Shown: positions 50,325 to 58,205 of the stretch, in pieces
How positions within the stretch are numbered: the first letter of the stretch is position 1
Layout: each line of letters begins with the position of its first letter
Virus record (IMG/VR): IMGVR_UViG_3300036800_000311
Location: 1-64,000 of that record
DNA length: 64,000 nt
DNA from: a virus
Reading direction: 5' to 3' (one strand)
Translations under genes and position numbers: made by a program
The notes under the pieces: generated by a model
What the model was told of the DNA's origin: nothing
The model's database searches: none
Seen by the model: only the letters and a program-made list of their open reading frames with translations

Positions 50325-50750
50325 TCACGACAGCCACTCTCCGACGAGCCTTGATTCAATCGTCGGGCCCTCCATGAGCGCGGGCACCTTCGCAGTCTCT
50401 TCCCCCCACACATCGGCGTTCGTGATACCGCCGCAGCCGCACTCATAGCCTGGACAGCAGGCGTAGTCGTCAGGATCATCGCCGGTGGGTTCCTGGATCC
50501 GGCCTTGGAGGATGAGCGCCCAGCGCTCGGCGCCCTGGCGCGTCTGGTAGATCTTCGCCTTGCGGCGCTGGCCTTCGCGCCGCCAGACCACCCGGAACTC
50601 CCGACCGCTGACGGGCATGACCTTGACTCGCTCCACGCTACCTCCGAGCACCGGCTCCTGGGGCTCGTCGTGCGCGTTCCACTGGCCGACCGCCGCGCTG
50701 CCGATGTGCACTCGCCAAAGCGTCCATCCCTCTTGCGCGCGGTTCGTCAC
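50325..50750 (-). CDS. Hypothetical protein with Cys cluster
   Basis: 141 residues from GTG 50750, five bases after GGAGG. Beta-rich centre (RVKVMPVSGREFRVVWRREG ... AKIYQTRQGAERWALIL) and a Cys-rich YACCPGYECGCGG. No family recognised. Confidence 0.55.
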   Translation of the reverse strand: MTNRAQEGWTLWRVHIGSAAVGQWNAHDEPQEPVLGGSVERVKVMPVSGREFRVVWRREGQRRKAKIYQTRQGAERWALILQGRIQEPTGDDPDDYACCPGYECGCGGITNADVWGEETAKVPALMEGPTIESRLVGEWLS

Positions 50751-50784
50751 GGGGTCCTCCGGTCCGGCGGAGAAAGAAGCGCGC

Positions 50785-51081
50785 TCACCATTCCAACCCC
50801 ATCGCCGTCGCCTCCGGCCGCCACTTCTCAACGAGACGATCCAGCGCTTCGGGATCCGTGTCGCGTAACGCTTCGATCGTCACTTGTAACAGGCCTCTGA
50901 TACCTTCGCGGCCCGCCCTCTGGACCCGCTCCCGATCGTCGATCAGCATCAGTCTCATCGCCTCCCAGGTAGCCAAGAGCGCCAGCTCGTCGGAGGACGG
51001 TGAGAGCCGAGCACTGGCTAGAACGGCCCAGGCGTGGGCGACGCTGCTCGGATCACGGTCTGCTCCCGGCCGCGGCGTCAT
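50785..51081 (-). CDS. Small helical hypothetical protein
   Basis: 98 residues from ATG 51081, which overlaps the stop of a micro-frame upstream (ATGA); GTG 51102 is an alternative. Helical throughout (SDELALLATWEAMRLMLIDD; IRGLLQVTIEALRDTDPEALDRLVEKW). No family recognised. Confidence 0.55.
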   Translation of the reverse strand: MTPRPGADRDPSSVAHAWAVLASARLSPSSDELALLATWEAMRLMLIDDRERVQRAGREGIRGLLQVTIEALRDTDPEALDRLVEKWRPEATAMGLEW

Positions 51082-51155
51082 CGCGGCACCGCCGCAGTCC
51101 ACCCGGCCGCCTCGGCCCGCTCACGCCGCAGCCTCACCGCAGCCGCAGCCTTCAC
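51078..51155 (-). CDS. Possible 25-residue micro-gene
   Basis: GTG 51155 overlaps the upstream stop (GTGA) and the TGA overlaps the downstream ATG (ATGA), so it exactly bridges two genes. Ala/Arg-rich, no family. It may serve only to couple translation. Confidence 0.25.
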   Translation of the reverse strand: MKAAAAVRLRRERAEAAGWTAAVPR

Positions 51156-51331
51156 AACGTACCCCTCACTCCACGTACGCGCCACTCCCGCTCCTGCGGG
51201 GTCGGAGACCCTGGGGTCTCCTTGCTCGCCGCGCGGACGCCCTGCCCGAACGGCCGGAGGTTCTCGACGGCGTCGCGCTCGGACAACTCTGGGAGGAGCC
51301 GGGGGCGGAGGATGCCCGCGAGCAGCCTCAC
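51152..51331 (-). CDS. Small hypothetical protein
   Basis: 59 residues from GTG 51331 overlapping the upstream stop (GTGA). Leu/Arg-rich start (LLAGILRPRLLPELSERDAV) and a Pro/Glu tail. The coding sequence contains a GGAGACCCcaGGGTCTCC inverted repeat near 51205-51225. No family recognised. Confidence 0.45.
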   Translation of the reverse strand: MRLLAGILRPRLLPELSERDAVENLRPFGQGVRAASKETPGSPTPQEREWRVRGVRGTL

Positions 51332-51516
51332 GGCCGGGTTACCGTCATCGAGTTGCTGTGGAGGTAGGCGTCTATCCGCGCCGCGGCTCGCTGGCCGTCG
51401 ACGGTCAGGGAGAGGCGACGGTCCTCCCAGGGCCGCTCGCGGTCCTCCGCGACGACGCGGACGTACCCGGCACGCTCCAGTCGCGTGATCACCCGGCGGA
51501 CGCGCCGCTCCGTCAT
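51328..51516 (-). CDS. Small winged-helix-like protein
   Basis: 62 residues from ATG 51516, overlapping the upstream stop (ATGA). RVRRVITRLERAGYVRVVAEDRERPWEDRRLSLTV reads, in order, as recognition helix plus beta wing of a MarR/PadR-like winged helix, with the first helices missing. Could be a mini-regulator or a DNA-binding fragment. Confidence 0.5.
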   Translation of the reverse strand: MTERRVRRVITRLERAGYVRVVAEDRERPWEDRRLSLTVDGQRAAARIDAYLHSNSMTVTRP

Positions 51517-51761
51517 CGCGCCCCCCGGCCCGCGCGGAGGAGGTCGACGGGGCAGTGGTGGCACCTCGCGCCGCGGAGCTCCGGGTGGCGGACGTTGTCG
51601 CCGTCGCGGCAGCCGGAGCATCCCACCCGCCGGGTGGCGGGCGTCAGGGCGAGACGAACGCCGTGAGCATCGACGTAGGCGCGGGTGGCCGCGTCGCGCT
51701 CTGGTCCGATGGGGAACCGCGAGATGTACTCGTCGTAGCGCTCCGAGGTTTGGGTGCTCAT
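51513..51761 (-). CDS. Small Cys-containing hypothetical protein
   Basis: 82 residues from ATG 51761 (ATGA overlap). Helical N terminus (ERYDEYISRFPIGPERDAATR) and a C-terminal CSGC ... CHHC zinc-ribbon-like motif. No family recognised. Confidence 0.55.
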   Translation of the reverse strand: MSTQTSERYDEYISRFPIGPERDAATRAYVDAHGVRLALTPATRRVGCSGCRDGDNVRHPELRGARCHHCPVDLLRAGRGAR

Positions 51762-52015
51762 CGCCGGTCTCCGTAGCGGTAGTAGACGAACCCCCAGCAG
51801 ATCGCCGCGAAGCCCTCGGCGGCGGCGAGCCACTCCCACCACGGGGTGGTTCCGACGAGCCGCCAGGTCTCGAGGCCGCGCGTGGACCCGATCACCCACC
51901 AGACGAGGATCAGGGTCATCCAGGCCCCCGCGAGGACGGGCAGCGGCATTCCGTCGAGGAGCCAGGTCGTCGCGCACCAGCTCACGAAGAATCCCAGGAG
52001 GAGGAGCGCGGTCAT
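51758..52015 (-). CDS. Small membrane protein
   Basis: 85 residues from ATG 52015 (ATGA overlap). Two or three hydrophobic helices (TALLLLGFFVSWCATTWLL; VLAGAWMTLILVWWVIG; AEGFAAICWGFVYY). No family recognised; one of several membrane proteins in this operon. Confidence 0.55.
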   Translation of the reverse strand: MTALLLLGFFVSWCATTWLLDGMPLPVLAGAWMTLILVWWVIGSTRGLETWRLVGTTPWWEWLAAAEGFAAICWGFVYYRYGDRR

Positions 52016-52143
52016 CGCTCCGCCTCCTGGTCGTACGGGCCGGGACGGTCCTCCGTCCGCCAGCCGCGAGCGGCCTCCCAGGCCATCCAGGCGAGCCCGA
52101 GGAGCGGGACGGAGAGGAGCGCCGAGGTGACCAGAGCGGTCAC
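52012..52143 (-). CDS. Small single-pass membrane protein
   Basis: 43 residues from GTG 52143 overlapping the upstream stop (GTGA). One N-terminal helix (ALVTSALLSVPLLGLAWMAW) and an acidic/basic tail. No family recognised. Confidence 0.45.
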   Translation of the reverse strand: MTALVTSALLSVPLLGLAWMAWEAARGWRTEDRPGPYDQEAER

Positions 52144-52388
52144 GACTCGTCCCGCCTGCGGGACCGCTGGAAGTGCCGCCACGAGAAGTACCCGTAGGCT
52201 CCGCTCGAGAACGATACAAATGCCAAGGTGACGACGATGACTACCGAGGGAATAGACATCGCGCAGACCAGGTCGCTCACCGCCGCCGTCCAACCGGCAA
52301 CCGAAGCCGCTAGGTATGCCCGCGTCTCCGGACCCCACGGCTTGCGGCGCCAGGTGCGAATGCGCGGGAGGGTGACGAAGCGGGTCAT
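52140..52388 (-). CDS. Small membrane protein
   Basis: 82 residues. Basic N terminus (RFVTLPRIRTWRRK), two hydrophobic stretches (AYLAASVAGWTAAVSDLVCAM; SVVIVVTLAFVSFSSGAYGYF), basic C terminus. No family recognised; overlaps its neighbours at both ends. Confidence 0.55.
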   Translation of the reverse strand: MTRFVTLPRIRTWRRKPWGPETRAYLAASVAGWTAAVSDLVCAMSIPSVVIVVTLAFVSFSSGAYGYFSWRHFQRSRRRDES

Positions 52389-52654
52389 CAGTTCGTCGGC
52401 CAGAGCACGACGGCCCTGGCCCCATCGGGTTCGTCGTAGACTTCCTCGCCGGAGAAGCCCCGGGCGCGAAGCTCGTCCGTCAGGTGGTGCAGGTGAACCT
52501 CACCGCTCCACGTTGTCTCGGGGACGTAGACGTTGTTCTCGCCCGCGGCCTCGCTGAGGGGCGAGAAGTCATTGCCCTCGCCGTCCTTGGACATCACGAC
52601 GGGATAGTCCGGGTCGCACTCGCCGAGTGCGGTGATGAGCTCGCGGACGGTCAT
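52388..52654 (-). CDS. Small acidic protein of a common phage type
   Basis: 88 residues, ATG overlapping the upstream stop. N terminus TVRELITALGECDPDYPVVMSKDGEG is a widely seen phage/plasmid motif of unknown function. Ends VVLWPTN. Function unknown. Confidence 0.6.
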   Translation of the reverse strand: MTVRELITALGECDPDYPVVMSKDGEGNDFSPLSEAAGENNVYVPETTWSGEVHLHHLTDELRARGFSGEEVYDEPDGARAVVLWPTN

Positions 52655-53046
52655 CGCTTCGCGCCGATCCGCGTCGGGGAGGACGGCTCAGGCCAGAACG
52701 CGCAGGCGCAGGAGATCGCGTCAGGCTCGTCCGAGTAGAGCGCCTTGAACAGGGCCAGCGCGCGAGTCTTCGCCGTGTCGCCGTTGACGCCGCGGACGTA
52801 GGACCCGTCGCCGTTCTCCGCCCAGAGGACGACGCGATCATCGACGCGCCGCTCGTGAAGGACCCAGCCCCCGTCTCCGAGGACGACGAGTAGGCCCAGC
52901 CAGCCCTCGTCCCCCGTCTCCTCGAGGTCGGCCGGGGTGCAGGGAAACGGCGAGTGAGGCGGGTTCCGCTCCTCCCGCTGGCGCTGAACGGCCCAGCGGT
53001 AGCGGCGATCCACGGGTGGGCCGAGGATGTCGTCGTAGTCGCTCAT
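52651..53046 (-). CDS. Hypothetical protein
   Basis: 131 residues from ATG 53046. Centre is beta-rich and aromatic (GWLGLLVVLGDGGWVLHERRV), followed by GDTAKTRALALFKALY and a Cys pair. No family recognised. Coupled by ATGA overlaps. Confidence 0.55.
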   Translation of the reverse strand: MSDYDDILGPPVDRRYRWAVQRQREERNPPHSPFPCTPADLEETGDEGWLGLLVVLGDGGWVLHERRVDDRVVLWAENGDGSYVRGVNGDTAKTRALALFKALYSDEPDAISCACAFWPEPSSPTRIGAKR

Positions 53047-53507
53047 CGCGCCTCCCCCGGGCCGATCGGGAGGTCGCAGATCGCCCGGAGGAGCGCCGTC
53101 AGGGCCGCTCCGTCCGCGATGTTCGTCCTCGTGTGCTCCATGACGTAGTCGCAGGAGTGGATGCTCCCAGGGCGGAGGTCGAAGGGGTAGGAGAAGTCGC
53201 TCGTGGCTCCGTTGACCTTGGAGACGAGGACCTGGCCCCGATGCGGGTTTCCGTGCCGGTCGTACGACCCCGAGGGCACGTACCAGTGTCCGTGGGGTGG
53301 GTTGACGCTCGAGCTGAGCTGGACCATCCAGAGCGACGGCACGAACACGAGGGCGTAGGCCGTCCCGTTGTCGGGCTGGTAGGAGAGGCCGCACGGAGGC
53401 CCTGCGCAGCCCTCCCCCAGGTGGTCCGCGATCATCCTTCCGGCCTGGCGGACGTAGTCAAGGTCCAGCCTCTCGACCTGGCCCTCGTAGGTGTCCAGGG
53501 CGCTCAT
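53043..53507 (-). CDS. Hypothetical protein
   Basis: 154 residues from ATG 53507 (ATGA overlap). Helical start (VERLDLDYVRQAGRMIADHL), beta core (TAYALVFVPSLWMVQLSSSV), C-terminal helix (ALTALLRAICDLPIG). No family recognised. Confidence 0.55.
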   Translation of the reverse strand: MSALDTYEGQVERLDLDYVRQAGRMIADHLGEGCAGPPCGLSYQPDNGTAYALVFVPSLWMVQLSSSVNPPHGHWYVPSGSYDRHGNPHRGQVLVSKVNGATSDFSYPFDLRPGSIHSCDYVMEHTRTNIADGAALTALLRAICDLPIGPGEAR

Positions 53508-53980
53508 CCCTCGGCCCTCCGGATCTCCGTCTCGCCGGAGCGGAGCTCCCAGACGCCGAGGTCGGCGACCAGGCGGCGGAGGTCGGCCGTGCGGACCGCC
53601 CGCGTCTCGCCGGAGACGTGCCACTCCGGGAGCATCGGACCGTCGTACGGGGGAATCATCGTCCACACGCCCAGGGACTGGTCCAGGAAGAGGACGTCCG
53701 TCGTCGGGTCGTAGCCGCGGTCCGCGCGCCTCCCCTCGATGATCGTCAGCGACGGAGCCTTCCCGGCGCGCTCGACCGTCGCCTTCGTCCCGGCGGGACG
53801 AAGGCGAGCGGAGTCCGCAACGACCTCCCCGTCGTGGCCGAGGACGACCATCCGGCCGTCGGGGCAGGAGACCGTCATCCGGTCCTCCTGCGGTCCGACG
53901 TTCGGCGTGATCCGGACCTGCTCGTCGTACGCGCTGGCGATTCGGTCCGCCTCCGCGCGCTGCTCGTCAGTGGCTGGCAT
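53504..53980 (-). CDS. Hypothetical protein
   Basis: 158 residues, GGAGAGAGATG context at the start. Helix (EQRAEADRIASAYDEQ), beta region (DRMTVSCPDGRMVVLGHDGEVV), and a C-terminal segment typical of small alpha/beta proteins. No family recognised; overlaps the next upstream gene by 14 bases. Confidence 0.55.
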   Translation of the reverse strand: MPATDEQRAEADRIASAYDEQVRITPNVGPQEDRMTVSCPDGRMVVLGHDGEVVADSARLRPAGTKATVERAGKAPSLTIIEGRRADRGYDPTTDVLFLDQSLGVWTMIPPYDGPMLPEWHVSGETRAVRTADLRRLVADLGVWELRSGETEIRRAEG

Positions 53981-54332
53981 CTCTCTCCTCGGTAGTGATC
54001 TTCTCGATGTCCTCGAACTCGTACGGGGCGTCCTCGTCCCACGGACCCGTCGCGAGCCAGCGGCCGGTGTAGCGGCCCTCGACGCCGTCGTCGAAGCGGA
54101 CCGTGACCCGCGGCGGGATATCGACGGGTTGGCCCTTGTCTCCGTCGTCTACGTTCGGGTCGCTGATCGAGAGGATCGTCCCGCACGCCTCCGCCTCGGA
54201 GAGCGGCTTGCCCGCGAGCGTGAAGACGGGATGTTCGTCGAGGTTCGCGTCGCTCCACGGCCAGCCCGCCATCGCGACGCGATCCCCCTCCGAGATCTCG
54301 GTGCCCTTGGCGTCCACGTAGGTCTCGGTCAT
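53967..54332 (-). CDS. Hypothetical SH3-like small protein
   Basis: 121 residues. GTEISEGDRVAMAGWPW at the start and PRVTVRFDDGVEGRYTGRWLA later resemble a small SH3-like barrel. Ends with an acidic helix. No firm family. Confidence 0.55.
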   Translation of the reverse strand: MTETYVDAKGTEISEGDRVAMAGWPWSDANLDEHPVFTLAGKPLSEAEACGTILSISDPNVDDGDKGQPVDIPPRVTVRFDDGVEGRYTGRWLATGPWDEDAPYEFEDIEKITTEERDASH

Positions 54333-54643
54333 GGGGTCACCGTCGCCCGCTGGGCCTGATTCAGCGCGTAGGCCGCGCCGAGGCCCTCGTGATGGAGCGG
54401 ATCGTCAACCCAGACGAGTTCGTAGCCGTCGGGGTAGTGCTCCGCGAAGCGTCGTCGCTTCTCCTGACCCGGCCCGCTCACCGGACCGAGAGGTTCGACG
54501 TAGCCGATGTCCATTCGGGCGAAGCCGTCGGAGCTGGAGCAGTGCTGACCGAGGCAAGCGCCGTCCTCCGCGAGGGCGACAGACATCACCCACTCGGTCC
54601 CCGCGCCGGAGTTGATCCAGCAGTAGATCCTCGGGGCGGTCAT
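54329..54643 (-). CDS. Hypothetical protein
   Basis: 104 residues, ATG overlapping upstream stop. YCWINSGAGTEWVMSVALAEDG and HYPDGYELVWVDDPLHHEGLG occur in small phage proteins of unknown function. Three Cys/His near 30-38. Confidence 0.55.
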   Translation of the reverse strand: MTAPRIYCWINSGAGTEWVMSVALAEDGACLGQHCSSSDGFARMDIGYVEPLGPVSGPGQEKRRRFAEHYPDGYELVWVDDPLHHEGLGAAYALNQAQRATVTP

Positions 54644-54990
54644 CGCAACACCTCCACGGTCCCGTCGGCGAAGACCTCCCAGGTCATCACCGAGTGGTCG
54701 CTGCCGCTGCGGACGGAAGAGTCCTCGCGGTCCTGGATCGGCTCGGTGACGCGCAGGTCCACGAACGCGCGGGTGTCAACGACGAGGGTACTGCCGTCCT
54801 GGTGGTAGCGCCTGGGGTGGGCGCCCAGTCCGGCGCGCTGACCCGGATAGCGGCTCTGGGCGATGGTCGAGCGGGCGTGGTCGACGGCCTCCTGCCAGGT
54901 TCCGAAGCGCTCCCCGATCGTGTAGTGGGTCGGGACCGTGAAGTAGACCGCCTCGACGAGGGTAGCCGGGTGGGTGATCGCGGTGGACAT
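54640..54990 (-). CDS. Hypothetical protein
   Basis: 116 residues from ATG 54990. Beta-alpha pattern (TLVEAVYFTVPTHYTIGERFGTWQEAVDHA) and C-terminal DHSVMTWEVFADGTVEVL. No family recognised. Confidence 0.55.
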   Translation of the reverse strand: MSTAITHPATLVEAVYFTVPTHYTIGERFGTWQEAVDHARSTIAQSRYPGQRAGLGAHPRRYHQDGSTLVVDTRAFVDLRVTEPIQDREDSSVRSGSDHSVMTWEVFADGTVEVLR

Positions 54991-55287
54991 CACGCGATCC
55001 TCCGGCACCCGTCGCGGTACAGGACGTCGACCCGGGCGTACTCACCCGGCGGGCAGTCCGCGCGCCAGCGCCTGGCCATCTCCAGCGCCTGGCCGTACGC
55101 GGCGTAGTAGGGCCGCGAGGCGGACCCGACGCTCGGCACCTTCTCGCGTCTGGAAGTCGATACCGATCTCGACCCAGTGGTATCCGTTCGTCGTGACGGA
55201 TACGCGGTAGACGAGATCGTGATCGTCGCTGTCCAGATCAAGGTAGTGACGTTGCTCGTTGATCCTGGTTTCAATGGTGGCGGTCAT
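54990..55287 (-). pseudogene. First gene of the leftward operon, apparently frame-disrupted
   Basis: From ATG 55287 (GAGGAG upstream) the protein reads naturally for about 47 residues (TATIETRINEQRHYLDL ... HWVEIGIDFQTRE). The rest of that frame (to 55042) looks like noise. The natural continuation lies in the next frame (PYYAAYGQALEMARRWRADC ... ARVDVLYRDGCRRIA) and ends at 54990. One base must be skipped near 55140-55150. Sequencing error, a recent frameshift mutation, programmed shifting or two overlapping genes are all possible. Confidence 0.45.
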
Positions 55288-55319
55288 GCTGGGCTCCTCG
55301 TGGTAGGTGGAGGGGAACT

Positions 55320-55345
55320 AGCGGCAGTATACTACCTATCCGGGC
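55320..55345. promoter_or_regulatory. Divergent promoter region with CAGTATACTAC
   Basis: CAGTATACTAC at 55325-55335, identical to the copy at 45827-45837. The symmetric AGTATACT supplies TATACT on both strands. Leftward transcription would start near 55319 and reach ATG 55287 after GAGGAG; rightward would start near 55340, before the small gene at 55392. It is the likely promoter of the long leftward operon. Confidence 0.55.
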
Positions 55346-55391
55346 GGCGAGGGTTTTTCTTTTCGACCGCCGCGCGGTACGCTTCTCCCCG

Positions 55392-55499
55392 ATGCTCCGC
55401 TACGCCTCAGCCCCGAAGGTCGGCCACGCGAGGGAGAACCTCGCGGGACTCGGGCTGGGCTACTCGCGGACAAGCGACCAGATCACGCCCGAGACCTAG
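55392..55499 (+). CDS. Small hypothetical protein
   Basis: 35 residues, ATG to TAG, immediately before the coiled-coil gene. Includes NLAGLGLGYSRTSDQITPET. No family recognised and no strong ribosome-binding site. Confidence 0.35.
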   Translation: MLRYASAPKVGHARENLAGLGLGYSRTSDQITPET

Positions 55500-55513
55500 T
55501 CCGGAGAGTCCCG

Positions 55514-56599
55514 ATGACCGCTCTCCGCGCCAAGGCGGACGAGCGGAAGGCAGGCGCTCGAACCCGCGAAGACATCACCGACGCCCTCCGGGAGTACGGT
55601 CGCCGGTACGGGCCGCACTTCACGCAGGCGAGTTTCAACCCGTCGACGGCCCGCTGGCAGGACCGCGAGGACCTCGTCCCGATCTACTACGCGGGGCGCC
55701 TCGACGGATCTCCGTGGCCGTCGCTGAACGGCATCAAGGGCGTCTTCGGGTCGTTCAGCGCCGCGCGGGTCGCCGCGGGATTCGAGCCGAACCGGCCGGG
55801 ACCGTCCGCGCGTCGCCCCGCGGGGGAGCATCGCCCCGTCCGCAACGTCCGGGTCGAGCGCGTCTACGTCCAGACCGACGCCCGGAGGGACGCCGACTCC
55901 GCGGTCCGCCGGGCGCAGGAGCGCGCCCTCGCGGCCGAGCGCCGAGCGGAGGTCGCCGTCGAGCGGATGCGCCGCGCCGAGGTCGCCCCCGTCGTCCGAG
56001 AGAAGATCGTCAAGGTCGCGGACGGCCGCCCGGAGGCTCGCCTCCAGGCGCGACTCGACGCGGAGAAGACCAAGCGTCGGGAGACGGAGAAGGCCCTGCG
56101 CGCGCTGACCCGCGAGCGGGACCGGCCCGTACCGGCGCCAGAGGTCCCCAGGGACGCCCTCGCGGCCCAGGACGCCCTGCGCGCCGAGCGGGAGACCCGT
56201 AGGCTCGCCGGGCGACTGGAGACGGCAGAGGAGCGCGTGGCGTCCCTGACCCGAGAGGTCGAGGGGCTCCGCTCCCGGCTGGCGATCCTCGCGGAGGGCG
56301 CGATGGAGGCCGACCTCGTTCGTCGGGCCGAGGCGCGAGCCGAGGCCGCGGATGCGCGAGCGGACGCCGCGGAGCGTGAGATGACGACGATGGGCGCCGT
56401 GGTGACCGGCCAAGCTCGGAGGCTGACCGCCGCGGAGATGGAGTCCCTCCGGCGCTCAGGCCCAGCCGGTGAGGTCGTACTCGCCCGCGCTCTCCGGCGA
56501 CTCGCCCGCGCTCGAGCGGAGGGCAACGGCGGGCTGGACCTCGCGCTGATGGAGATCGCCTCCGCGGCGGTGAGCTGGCGTGATCGCCTCCGGCCGTGA
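55514..56599 (+). CDS. Coiled-coil protein with N-terminal DNA-binding-like repeat
   Basis: 361 residues, GGAG before the ATG. Residues 18-95 follow a pattern common in actinobacteria and phages: [20 protein letters not shown] ... [23 protein letters not shown], resembling HNH-associated winged repeats. Residues about 125-330 are a long Arg/Ala/Glu coiled coil. Possibly a DNA-binding or nucleoid-type protein. It overlaps the following HNH gene by 20 bases. Confidence 0.6.
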   Translation: MTALRAKADERKAGARTREDITDALREYGRRYGPHFTQASFNPSTARWQDREDLVPIYYAGRLDGSPWPSLNGIKGVFGSFSAARVAAGFEPNRPGPSARRPAGEHRPVRNVRVERVYVQTDARRDADSAVRRAQERALAAERRAEVAVERMRRAEVAPVVREKIVKVADGRPEARLQARLDAEKTKRRETEKALRALTRERDRPVPAPEVPRDALAAQDALRAERETRRLAGRLETAEERVASLTREVEGLRSRLAILAEGAMEADLVRRAEARAEAADARADAAEREMTTMGAVVTGQARRLTAAEMESLRRSGPAGEVVLARALRRLARARAEGNGGLDLALMEIASAAVSWRDRLRP

Positions 56600-56972
56600 C
56601 GACTTCGAGAAGCACGGCCTGAGGCGCTGGCTCTCGGATCACCCGGGGCACCCCCTCGGCCCTGGGTATCCGATGGGGAGGACCCTCCGCGAGGAGGTCT
56701 TCCACGAGCCGACGCAGGCCTGGCGCGGAGAGTCGCACCTGATGGCCTGGGAGCGGATCATCCGGGCGGATCCGTGCTCGTACTGCGGCGCGGAGGCGGG
56801 CACGATCGACCACGTCGAGCCGCGATCTCGTCCCGTCCGCGGACTCGGGGGAGCTCACTCCTGGGCGAACGTCGTCGCCGCGTGCGAGTCGTGCAACGGC
56901 AGGAAGGCCACGCGGTCGCTGCTGACGTTCCTCCGGATCCGCGTCGTCTCCGCGCCCCGGACGACTACGTGA
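56580..56972 (+). CDS. HNH endonuclease
   Basis: 130 residues. Residues about 64-112 are an HNH module: [35 protein letters not shown]. The Cys spacing and the DPCSYCG phrase are shared with the HNH gene at 11459, so the modules are related. Small HNH proteins next to terminase or DNA genes can help packaging, but none are visible here; a homing role is equally likely. Confidence 0.75.
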   Translation: MIASGRDDFEKHGLRRWLSDHPGHPLGPGYPMGRTLREEVFHEPTQAWRGESHLMAWERIIRADPCSYCGAEAGTIDHVEPRSRPVRGLGGAHSWANVVAACESCNGRKATRSLLTFLRIRVVSAPRTTT

Positions 56973-57681
56973 GGACGAGGTTGCAGTCCCAGTCGTGCTT
57001 GATCGCGTACCGCTCGTCATGGTCCCCGACCACGGCGACCTCGTACCCGAGCGAGCGGACATCGTCCAGCACCCTCTCGGGATCGTCGCCTAGTTGCCTG
57101 ATGTGGTACGGCGAGAACTCAAGCACGATCCTGGGCCGGTGCTCCTTGATGATGCGACCCATACCCATCAGGGCGCGGTGGTCGGATCCCTGAGCGTCGA
57201 TCTTCACCACGTCCGCCCTGTCTACCAACTCGTCCAGGGGAAGACCCATCGTCGAGAGTCCCCTGACCGGTGCGTCGTCCTCGTGATCCCACACTCGGTG
57301 GTCGCCGGAGTTGTGAACGGAGAGGGTGAGATCGAGTCGCTGAATCGAGTCGAACGCCGCGCAGTTGAATAGGGTCGCCGGGTGCGCTCGGAGGTTCCAG
57401 GCGAGGAGCCTGAAGTTCGTCGGCGAGGGCTCGATCGCCGCTACTCGCATCCCGCTCTGGGCGGCGAGCAGTGAGAACCAGCCGACGTGCGCCCCGACAT
57501 CAACAAAGACGCCTCCCGGCTTGAACCATTCGCGGAGTAGGGCGTTCTCGGCCGAGCGATACTCGCCCGCCTCACGAACCCCTGGCGTGACCCCGACCTC
57601 TTCGCGATGGCCGGGCCATCTCATCTCGCCGAGCGACGTCGATAGGGTCTCGTAGGCGAAGAGATCGGGGTCGATTATCAC
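56965..57681 (-). CDS. FkbM-family methyltransferase
   Basis: 238 residues on the minus strand, convergent with and slightly overlapping the HNH gene. SAM motif I is [16 protein letters not shown]; motif II-like is [14 protein letters not shown]; and the [26 protein letters not shown] segment is characteristic of FkbM enzymes. These methylate hydroxyls of sugars or lipids. It probably decorates the glycans made by the phage island or modifies host glycans. ATG is adjacent to the stop of the upstream gene. Confidence 0.8.
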   Translation of the reverse strand: MIIDPDLFAYETLSTSLGEMRWPGHREEVGVTPGVREAGEYRSAENALLREWFKPGGVFVDVGAHVGWFSLLAAQSGMRVAAIEPSPTNFRLLAWNLRAHPATLFNCAAFDSIQRLDLTLSVHNSGDHRVWDHEDDAPVRGLSTMGLPLDELVDRADVVKIDAQGSDHRALMGMGRIIKEHRPRIVLEFSPYHIRQLGDDPERVLDDVRSLGYEVAVVGDHDERYAIKHDWDCNLVLT

Positions 57682-58058
57682 TACGGCGCGTCGCCCGTGC
57701 CGACGATCGTAAAGTCCTGGTGGCCGGTCGTGCTGGTGACTCTCATAATCGCCGTATACGTCCCTACACTGGGCGGCCGGAACGAGGCAAGGATGTTCAG
57801 GGTGGCGTCGGCGGGAAGGTCGTAAGGGAGGTAGTCGATACAGATCGCGACCGTAAACGGGGCCAGTTTAGTCCCGTCCTGAACGATCTCGACCCCAGTG
57901 ATAGTTACCGCCCCGCTGGCGGTGAGGACACCCGTCTGCTGCCCAGCCTGGGATCCTACGCTGTTACCTCCCTGACTGGCGAAGTCGAAGTGGTCTTCAC
58001 TGAGTTCCGTCTCTAGCGATAGATACGCCTCGGAGGCGTTGTACTGAATATCGGTCAT
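57681..58058 (-). CDS. Hypothetical beta-rich protein
   Basis: 125 residues with AAAGGAGGAAG before the ATG. Beta-sandwich-like sequence (VTITGVEIVQDGTKLAPFTVAICIDYLPYDL; TYTAIMRVTSTTGHQDFTIVG). No family recognised. Co-transcribed with the FkbM methyltransferase; could be a structural or decoration protein. Confidence 0.55.
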   Translation of the reverse strand: MTDIQYNASEAYLSLETELSEDHFDFASQGGNSVGSQAGQQTGVLTASGAVTITGVEIVQDGTKLAPFTVAICIDYLPYDLPADATLNILASFRPPSVGTYTAIMRVTSTTGHQDFTIVGTGDAP

Positions 58059-58205
58059 ACGTCTTCCTCCTTTGTTGAGTTAGAACTGAGCGCCCCGCGG
58101 GCGCGGCCGGTGATCGCGATCAGCCCTTAGTCGCTCCGCTCTCAAGTGCGGACCTGCCCGGGGCTCCGACGCGACTCCCGCGGGGCGTCGGGGGGGAAGG
58201 CTACC
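58059..58205 (-). promoter_or_regulatory. Intergenic region with hairpins and a 12-bp palindrome
   Basis: 147 bases without a gene. Contains the perfect palindrome TGATCGCGATCA (58111-58122), possibly an operator. On the minus strand it also has a CGACGC...GCGTCG stem downstream of the upstream methyltransferase gene and a GCGCCCCGCGGGCGC-type stem. No T-run, so not a clear terminator. Confidence 0.35.

Noticed and set aside
58085-58110. Terminator in the 58.1 kb gap
   Set aside because: GC-rich stems are present, but no T-run follows on either strand.
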